Below, in pieces: positions 56,437-64,000 of a stretch of DNA of 64,000 bases. Where the stretch lies: contig WHVD01000079.1 in assembly GCA_015178975.1 (NCBI GenBank), positions 248,001 to 312,000 on the forward strand, in the 5' to 3' direction. Origin of the DNA: Hysterangium stoloniferum. Taxonomy: Eukaryota > Basidiomycota > Agaricomycetes > Hysterangiales > Hysterangiaceae. The position numbers were made by a program, and so were the translations under genes. Position 1 is the stretch's first letter, and each line of letters opens with the position of its first letter. The notes under the pieces are model-generated. The model saw only the letters and a program-made list of their open reading frames with translations. It was not told the origin of the DNA and did not search any database.

Positions 56437-57159
56437 CAGGAAGCGGGATGGCATGCAGAAAAGCCAGAAAAGACAACTTGGAGGACAAGTCATCTAAGGG
56501 TCTGTAGAGTCCAAGAGTTCCATGGACAATGATGGGTTGGGGAAGTCTGTGGGACCCGAGGAAGTAATACTCTTACAACAAAGGGCATACAGGGGAAAGG
56601 GAGTCAGGTCCCAGTGGAGTCTGAGTCATAACCAATGAGGTCCTTGGGTTCTGAGGGATAGCTCAGAGGTCATGGAAGGACAGAGGGTGAAGGGACAGAT
56701 ACTTGACTCATCATGAACTGAGAGTCAAAGTGTGTTGCAGAAAAGCTAGAAAGGCAATGAGAGACATAGGGAAACAGGGAGTCATGAAGTAAATCCAACA
56801 TATACATGGGGTCTGCAGATAATGTGGCTAGAGAGAGGTTAGTAGGTTTCAACTTATGCAGTTTTACTGTGGCATAGTCATTACTCCAACATATACAGGG
56901 GTCCATGGATAAGGCGGCTAAAGAGAGGGTAGTGGGTTTCAACTTATGCATGCAGGTTACAATGGCATAGTTGTTACTCCCCTCTTTGGGATAGATGTCC
57001 CATCATCTAGACAGAGTGTCAGGTTTTCCACAGAGGTGGCTGGGTCAAAAACAGATGATCATGTTAACAGCAAGAAAAAACAGAACTCAATGCATTTTTG
57101 GAGTCCACAAATCTCCAAAGATTTGGAATGTTCGGAAAATCCGAAAACCTAAAAATTGA

Positions 57160-57720
57160 GTCAAAGGGTTGGTGCCAAAGGAGGCCAGGAGTGCCAAAAG
57201 AAGGCAGGGATGCCTGAAAAGGCCATGGATGCCTGAAAAGGCCTGAGGGTTGTCCAAAGGCCAAAAAATGCCTGAAAGGCTGGATTAACTGATCTTGGCA
57301 AACAAAAACTCAACAAATAGGTAAGATACAAATGGTCCTGGAAATCCTGGAAAGTCCAGAAATCCAAAGAATCTGAAGGGTCCAAGGGTTCTGAGGATTC
57401 CTGAAAGTTCAGAAATATCTACAGAATCTGAAATTAAGTGAAAGCCAAAAGACCAGAGATGCTGAAAAGGCCAGAGATGCCCAGAAGGCTGTGGGTGCCT
57501 GAAAGGCCATGGGTGTCTGAAAAGGCCATGGGTGTCTGAAAAGGCCATCGGTGCCAGAAGGATCAGATCACAGGGGCCACTGAGGCTGCAAGTATGCCTG
57601 AAAAGGCCAGGGGTGCCTGAAAAGGCCAGGGGTGCCTGAAAAGGCCAGGGATGCCTGAAAAGGCCAGGGGTGCCAAAAAGGCCATGAATACCTGAAAAGG
57701 CCATGGATGCTGTAGAGGAT
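57160..57720. repeat. Irregular GCCTGAAAAGGCCA minisatellite
   Basis: Many diverged copies of a 16-19 bp unit built on TGCCTGAAAAGGCCAGGGG. The half-palindrome CCTGAAAAGG or GGCC recurs. It sits directly beside the RNase H remnant of Gypsy5. Confidence 0.85.
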
Positions 57721-58770
57721 CACAAGGGCCACTGAGGCCACAGGTGCTGTTTGGGCTGGGGCAGTCTGAAAAGACTCAGAGCAGACGAAACAGTCAAATA
57801 AGAGGCATCGGAAATTATGGAAAATTTACTGCTAAATACCTGGAAATCAATGGATTTATAGTGGGTGAGACACTCATTTAATGCTAGTCAAGGTGACATC
57901 CAGATTTGTTCCACAAAGGAAACAACTAAATGCTCCTCAGAGAAACTGAAAAGAGCCAGAAAATGTCCCAGAAGGGAACCAGAAAGCAAGTCACAGTTTG
58001 GAGTGTATCCAGGTTGTAAAAGCTGACAACATATGGGAACTGCAAGAATCTTCCTGACCCAGAGTTCTGGAGGGTTCTGGATATTTGGAGTCTGGTGGGT
58101 CATTGTAGGGATCAATGCAGAAGGGTAGAGAGAACTTGGAAAAGTCTGTGGGGGCTGGGACAACTGGGGAGATGACAGGGAACATGCACTGGACAGGCAT
58201 GGACCAGAGAGTGGGTCAGAAAAGGCTCCAAACAAAAAGTTCGGAAAAGGGGCCCAGGACCCAGAAAAGGTCCGAGGGCAAGGCAGATGATAAGGGTAAG
58301 CGAGGTGATGTCACTTTGGAATTATGAGCAATGGTTTTGGAGGTTTATCTATAAAGAAAACCAAGTATGGGGTTCAACACATTGCAAAACTGAATCCATA
58401 GTATGTATACCATTAAGGCAAATGGCAGACATAGCATATTTCCAGGGTCTGGCAGAATCCGATAATATGGTCACTAGTAGGGAATTAGTCCATCTGGAAT
58501 ATCCAGACATAATTGGATGCTGAGCAAACCAGGGGCAGGACAGAAACAAGGATCGGGGCAGGGCAAAAGAGTGGATCTGAGTCAAACAGGATCAGCTTCA
58601 GTCATTGACTTATCTCTGCATCTGGAAGTCAGAATGATGTCTGAAACACAAGCAATTTTGTAAAAGATTAGTAATGTGATGCTGATGTAGAACTGTGAAC
58701 AAATGAATGGGGAAATTAAAACATGTTGTCAGATAAGGTAAATGAGTGACGAGTTGCAGTTTCAATCTAC

Positions 58771-59799
58771 TGTTAAGTTCTGGAACAAAGGATAACTTCT
58801 GAGGAAGTCCTGTGGAGTGTTTCTGGTAATTATTCTGAACACACTTTCCAGGAAATGTCCCGTGGAGTCCTGGGTAATAAGTCTGGGGAGTTTCTGGGGA
58901 TTAGTACAAGGAGTGTATCAGAATAATTACCAGAGTAGTACTGAGAGATGGACTTGGCTTCAGCTTATGTGCTGTGCCCTTGTACACTCATTTGGGTGTC
59001 CATATTTCAAGCTGACAGAACATCTACAAGGAAGATGTAGATTCTGGAGTTCCCATGGGAGTTCTGGGAATTGAGCATGCAGACAGACAAGAGGACTAGA
59101 GAATGGATCAGGATGTATTTGGGGTGTAACTAGTTCAATATTGAAACTGGAGTGTAAGTACATGAGTATGGAAGACTTATATAGACTGTGGAATGTAATA
59201 ATACCAAATATGGTAATAATGAGAGGCAGAACTATTAAACATAAAATGAAACAAGTAAATACTAAACTGGGAATTCAGGATGGGATGGAACAGAAGTGGA
59301 GAATGAATCATGACAGGTCATTAGACCATAATGGGAACAGGGCTCTGTTAGAGGGGTTCCAGGAGTCCAGTCAGAGTCTGGTGACTGGTCCGTGAGATAC
59401 AGAGTGTTGGGTGTATATAGGGTGGAGTTCGGAGTCCAGTGGGTTTTCCAGTTAACTGTAACTTGATGAGTAGGATATAGAGAGTTGGGTGCAGATAAGG
59501 TGGAGTCAAAGATTAAGAAGCATGTACAAAAATGTGGGAGGTCTGGTCTAGGGAATGACCAAGAACATGTAGAGATGTCAAATGTGAAAGGGCAGAGTCC
59601 AATGGATTCCGGGTCATAACAGAAGGTGTCTAGTTGGGGGGGCAGACTGACAGAATGGAATGTGAGTCAAAGGGTACTTGAGGGATGAGGGTCAGGTTCC
59701 AGTGGATTCCAGATCTCAATACTGGTCTGGAAGGTGGTTCAGAACCTAATATAATATCCAGAGGATACTCCATGGAGTTCCCAGGAACAGGTCTTGACA
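58771..59799 (-). mobile_element. Gypsy5 5' LTR (1029 bp)
   Basis: TGTTAAGTTC...GGTCTTGACA, followed by GCAGG (59800-59804), the TSD shared with 55105-55109. Carries the LTR core at about 58950. Confidence 0.85.
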
Positions 59800-59829
59800 G
59801 CAGGCTGGAACATTGGCATAGAGAAGTGA

Positions 59830-60175
59830 CAAGTGTTGACAGGGATGATCAGGTGAAGGTCAGGTCATGGATTAAAGATGTACATATATAGAACAAACAT
59901 GGGGAGTCCATGTGGAGTCCAGGTCAGTAAATGACCAAGGACACTCAGAGATGCTATCTGGGAAAGGGCAGAGTCCAATGGGTTCTGGGTCATAACAGGA
60001 GGTGTCTAGTTGAGGGAAGAATACCAGAATGGGATTTGAGGTGAAGGTACTTGAGGGATGAGGGTCAGGTTCCAGTGGATTGTGGATCTTGATACTAGTC
60101 CAGAGATAGTTTGGAACCTGATATGATTTTCAGGAAATACTCTGTGGAGTCTCCAGGAATGGATCTTCACAACAA
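59830..60175 (-). mobile_element. Partial LTR, Gypsy5 family
   Basis: Repeats the outer end of the Gypsy5 LTR in diverged form (GAGGGATGAGGGTCAGGTTCC, then GTGGAGTCTCCAGGAATGG). The other end is missing. Confidence 0.6.
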
Positions 60176-60183
60176 ACTCATTT

Positions 60184-60446
60184 GTGGGCCAACCACTGCA
60201 CCAAACTGAATGAGCTCATAATATGCTATTGGACATGTAGTTAGGTGGTAAGAGATGATTACTCCCAACTGTTTCAGTCCAAATACCAGCCATAAACCTG
60301 CAGGTAAATGCATACAAACCAGCTTCATATAGGTTCATGGCTGGTATTTGGACCATAACAGCTAAGAGTGGTCATCTTTTAGTGTATAATTACATGTCCA
60401 ATAATATATTATGAGCTCATTTGGTGTGATGCAGCAGTTGGCTCAT
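60184..60446. mobile_element. Fold-back MITE-like palindrome
   Basis: Two arms in inverted orientation: 60184-60300 with ATGAGCTCATAATATGCTAT and CCAAATACCAGCCAT, and 60330-60446 with their complements. The outer ends are TGGGCCAAC and GTTGGCTCA. It is about 263 bp with no coding capacity. A target duplication could not be defined. Confidence 0.75.
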
Positions 60447-60462
60447 AAAGGAAGTTGCAAGC

Positions 60463-62314
60463 TCAAATGGACTCCAATTGTGGGAAATATGTTACAGGTT
60501 GAATTTTGCAGTTGTAACATGATAATTCACTATATATGTAGTATAATATATATAGAAAGCTAAAAAGTGATCAGTCAACATTTGAAGCAACCATGAGGTT
60601 TGCAATTTTCATGCAATATTCCTGGGTATTCTAGCACGCACCTTATGTAATGCATAACTGCTATAAAGATCTGTTGTAGTAACCCTCACCAGGCTTACAA
60701 AACCACTGGTTTCTATCTTAGATGAAAATGTAGCAAACTCGCAGACAATCCTTTTGTGAGGAGTCGGTTTGTTAGGGGATTGATAATTCTCTTGATACTC
60801 AGATATACAATCCAAACCCTTTGTCAAAGAAATATCTAAATTTTTATTCAGACGACTTACGGAAATATCCCTCATTGTTGAGGCTATCCCTGCTAATGCT
60901 TGTAATCGGGATTTGGAGTCAACGGTTGAATACTGTGCAGGGGTGAATGTGGCTCGCGCTATTACCACCCCAAACTAATCAGCCAATGATAGTTTTTGAA
61001 GCCTCATGGTGACTCTTCATTGATTCATGTTGTTATCTCTATATATTTCAATCGAGATTCATAGAATACACTCTTTTTTGGTAAATGGAGACACACGGTA
61101 GAAGTCAGCGCAATGTACCACTATTGAAATCGGACCACATCTTGGAGGAGGAATATGCAAAGTTATATATAAAGAACCCTGGTGCTGATAGCGATAATCT
61201 GGGTACTCGCACTGATTGGAGGATATATGAGTCAGTATAACAGACTGGCCCTACGAAAAACGCCTGACTTTGCTGCATTACATTTACTGGAACCTTCACG
61301 CTAGCTCTTCTGACTCCAGGCGGTTAGGTGCATATGAACCATTTGAGTGGTCGCCAGGAACGCACGCCATAAATACTACACTCAGTCAGCCGATCCCGCG
61401 TAACATGTATGACGGGGTCTGAAGGTGGATCGAAGACAAGGCTCATCTGGACGGTGACCCACCCGGCGCTGCGAGCACATAATGTAATTGAACTTTCTTT
61501 GTCTCTGTGGCATAACCTGACGCGCTAAACCCTGATCGTCAGGAAATGGGTGGCGCGTGAGGGTCCAATGCTGCTAAATATAACCTCTCCTCTTTCATTG
61601 TTGTACGTAAGGTGTGGGTTTCTGTGCTCTCTTAGCAGTGACCATGGTAAGTCATACGCGGCTCTTAGACTTGCTATTAAGCACTGGCCTCTAAAACCAT
61701 ATAGCCAGGATGTAGATTTAAATGGGGCAGTTGATGAGACGCATAATGAATGGTTATATGCGAACATATAGTTTTCGTATAGCCATCGCCGGTCGCCCGC
61801 TACTGCATATCAGACCAGGTGCCATGGTTAAGTCATGGGAAGGCGTTCACCGATAGAATTGTATACACTGAAGCGAACAATGGCATCTGATGATGGGCAT
61901 TGATTGTCCGGATTGTGACTCTTAAGATGAATGTTCTCATTAAGTATCTTAAAATTCTTCACTATGAAAATAAGAAGTTTCCACAATATTGGTGGTGTCG
62001 TTGGCACATACCTAGAGTATCCGTTATGGCGACATGCTTCCATAAACTGCTCCCCTTGTCACCTCTGCTTCTTAAAATTTAAAAAAAAATCTAGATTTCT
62101 CGCTAGAGGTCACCCAGGAGCCCCCACCGATTGGCTATGTGATGCCAGTTAGTTTGGTGGCAGCCAGTGCCATTCGGGAAGCTCTGCATTCAGTAGGGCG
62201 TTGAACGATAATTGGGCGAAGCCTCGTGTAATCCACCCAAGGGGACTGCATTCGACAATGGATAGATAAAAAGGAGACAAACTCTGCGTGTATGGTCGAT
62301 CGCAGTCCTCGCCC
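60463..62314. other. Non-repetitive region without a supported gene
   Basis: Outside the transposon block. A 119-codon frame at 60609-60968 (-) starts at a non-ATG codon and has no known motif; it might be a terminal exon of an unrecognised gene. No other coherent gene, tRNA or repeat is seen. 62250-62314 should be the promoter region of the hydrolase gene. Confidence 0.35.
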
Positions 62315-63676
62315 ATGTCGCAATACGCGTATCTTTCTGAACCGGACCCTAAATGGGCTGAAGTAGCCTCCCGTGTCCCTCCAACAGAACTCCCTAAAGA
62401 CTTTTCTCAGTACAGAAGAGGACTTGCTGAAGCTGTTGGAAGGTCGCTTTCCCGTCGACCGTTGGGTGAGTGTATATTCAAGCTTCCACTTGAACCCAAA
62501 ATATTCAGTAACATTAACTACGTATTATATTGTAAAGGCATCCATCTAAATCTAACTGCACGGCAGTGGGTGCTACCTGTTGACGGGACCCTAAACAGCG
62601 TTAGGACATACGTCCCAGATCGGAACACATTACTGGGAGCAGACCAACAAGATCGCTACCCAGCACTTGTTTGGATATTTGGAGGCGGTATGTCCCTCTA
62701 TCATTGGCCCACAACAACAGGAAGCCTAACTCTTCTTTCCAGGATGGTGTAGCGGCACTCTCGACAACGCCGACACCTTGCTACGGTCGTTGTCTGTAGA
62801 CCTGCGAATCTCATGCGTAGCAGTTGATTATCGGAAGGCGCCGGAGCACCCATTTCCAACCCCACTCAATGATGCATACGCTTCGCTCAAATGGGTAATA
62901 GTCATCGATCTTTAAATAATTCACTTTATGTTTATTCCACATTTTCTAGGTTGTCGAAAACGCACAGCTCATTTCGATAGATGTGCATAGGGGGTTGATT
63001 GTAGGGTATTTCCACTGGGGGCAACTTGGCCGCTGCCATGGTTCAAAGGGCTATGAATGACCCGGATCTCAGGGGAAAAATTACCGGACAGGTGTTGGTT
63101 ACTCCAGCTCTCCTATCTGCGTCCACATATCCGGTAAAGTGAATGATTATGAATTTTACTCGGTTGTTTTGGAAATTTATCTGACATCATTTAGGTTCAA
63201 AGACGAGCTTCTTTCCTTGGAACAGAATTCCGACGCAAGCATTTTGTCTGGGGAACTAATCCGTCTTTTCTGGGGTAAGTACCGATTTATGCTTGTTTGG
63301 AATTTTGTCTAATTTTCAATTCTTTAGAAATCTATCATGGTCCTCATGCCAGCAATCCGGAAGTATCACCCCTCCTGGCAGCCTCATTTGAAGGACTTCC
63401 GCGTACTTACATCCAAATAAACGGAATGGATCCACTACGTGATGAAGCCATTTTATATAATAAGCTGTTACGTGAGGCTGGTGTCCCTACCATGGTCGAC
63501 ATGTAAGTACCATCGCTTAGTTATCTCCTTAAATGAGTACTTACGCTGTCGGGAGGTATCCGGGGTTCCCGCATGGGTTTCATGAACATTTCCCTGATCT
63601 GACGGCTAGTCGCAGGCAAAGCAGGCAACTTCGCGCTGGTATTGGTTGGTTGCTGCGAGGTGGGTGCGTTATGTGA
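62315..63676 (+). pseudogene. Alpha/beta hydrolase (HSL-type lipase/esterase), apparent frameshift
   Basis: Six exons, splitting at GT-AG introns 62464-62538, about 62687-62743, about 62896-62949, 63134-63194, 63275-63327 and 63503-63556. The start is ATG 62315 (MSQYAYLSEPDPKW). Family marks: oxyanion motif FGGGWCSGTLDNAD (Phe for the usual His of HGGG), CVAVDYRKAPEHPFPTPLND, the nucleophile elbow G-Y-S-T-G-G-NLAA, the catalytic Asp in GMDPLRDE and His in YPGFPHGFHEHF. At the elbow an extra T in a TTT run (about 63012-63014) shifts the frame, so as read it is broken; a sequencing error is equally possible. Likely a cytosolic carboxylester hydrolase if intact. Confidence 0.8.
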
Positions 63677-64000
63677 TGGGCTCGGGTCTCTGAAGGAGAC
63701 CTTCAGGTTGTTGCTTGCTCAGCTGGCGACAACGGAATAACCGATAATTTATTTTGTCATATGTGTATTATCTCGTTTCATTGTTAAATGTACAGTGAAA
63801 AAATTTTGTTTGTCATTAGTACTTTCCTACCTTGAAGCCGCGGTGTTAGCTACCGGTAGATAGTCTCTTTGGTGTAATGTCAGACTGACAATGCAGAACT
63901 TTTCAAAATCCACAATTGGTATTGACGTCCATACGTGCTCTCGCCACGATTATTCTGCCTTCACTGAGCATTGCCGCACACCCCACCATCTGGCATAATT
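63677..64000. other. 3' flank, nothing recognised
   Basis: AT-rich sequence after the hydrolase stop. No gene or repeat recognised up to the window end. Confidence 0.4.

Larger units (their letters stand above)
56084..58770 (-). pseudogene. Gypsy5 internal region (deleted, decayed)
   Basis: Only about 2.7 kb lies between the LTRs. Minus-strand similarity to Gypsy1 is clear at 57100-56940: NMIICF and [15 protein letters not shown] match NMVICF and [15 protein letters not shown], the RNase H to integrase linker. Most of RT, integrase and the chromodomain are missing. The leader side (58158-58770) matches 53602-54455. A minisatellite occupies about 57160-57720. An antisense zinc-cluster frame lies at 56218-56436. 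Confidence 0.75.

Noticed and set aside
57285-57704. 139-codon minus frame rich in Phe, Pro and His
   Set aside because: Reads through the GCCTGAAAAGGCC minisatellite; low complexity only.
60609-60968. 119-codon minus frame as a gene
   Set aside because: Starts at a non-ATG codon and has no domain or clear splice partners; mentioned only in the spacer entry.

Overview
The window looks like a transposon-rich stretch of an Agaricomycete (mushroom-forming basidiomycete) nuclear genome. The host genes carry many 45-100 bp GT-AG introns, their products (THO subunit 1, SEC13, mannitol-1-phosphate dehydrogenase, a proline-rich DUF6699-like protein) fit fungi, and the repeats are chromodomain Ty3/Gypsy elements and a Helitron. 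The genus cannot be told from the sequence.

Layout. 1-10.1 kb: two tandem copies (minus strand) of a DHA2-type major facilitator gene, with a decayed F-box-like gene between them. 10.4-19.5 kb: compact gene island: THOC1 (-), mannitol-1-phosphate 5-dehydrogenase (-), SEC13 (-) and a DUF6699-like gene (+). 19.7-20.5 kb: a 16-bp minisatellite and a broken 3' piece of an ALG2-like mannosyltransferase gene. 20.5-60.4 kb: about 40 kb of nested transposons. 62.3-63.7 kb: a split alpha/beta hydrolase (+) with one apparent frameshift.

The nest can be read from target-site duplications (TSDs). An old Gypsy element (Gypsy3, 22.4-23.0 kb plus 46.7-49.6 kb) took an LTR-like insertion (X) in gag, then Gypsy1 (TSD ATCGG). 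Gypsy2 then entered the zinc-knuckle codons of Gypsy1 gag (TSD GTGTC), and a Helitron entered the 5' LTR of Gypsy2 between A and T. Later an inversion of about 8 kb (23181-31139) cut the Helitron inside a GGSAA-coding repeat and flipped half of Gypsy1. Every split piece closes again: the Gypsy1 LTR pieces give 753 bp against an intact 753-bp partner, the Gypsy2 LTR pieces give 331 against 331, and both TSDs match. Further solo LTRs with TSDs lie within and to the right of the nest. A second element, Gypsy5 (55110-59799, TSD GCAGG), is internally deleted.

The most notable possible new system is a gene on the strand opposite to pol, between the chromodomain and the 3' LTR of Gypsy1. It encodes a Zn2Cys6-like cluster. 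Remnants of a similar antisense cysteine cluster occur at the corresponding place in two other Gypsy copies of the window.
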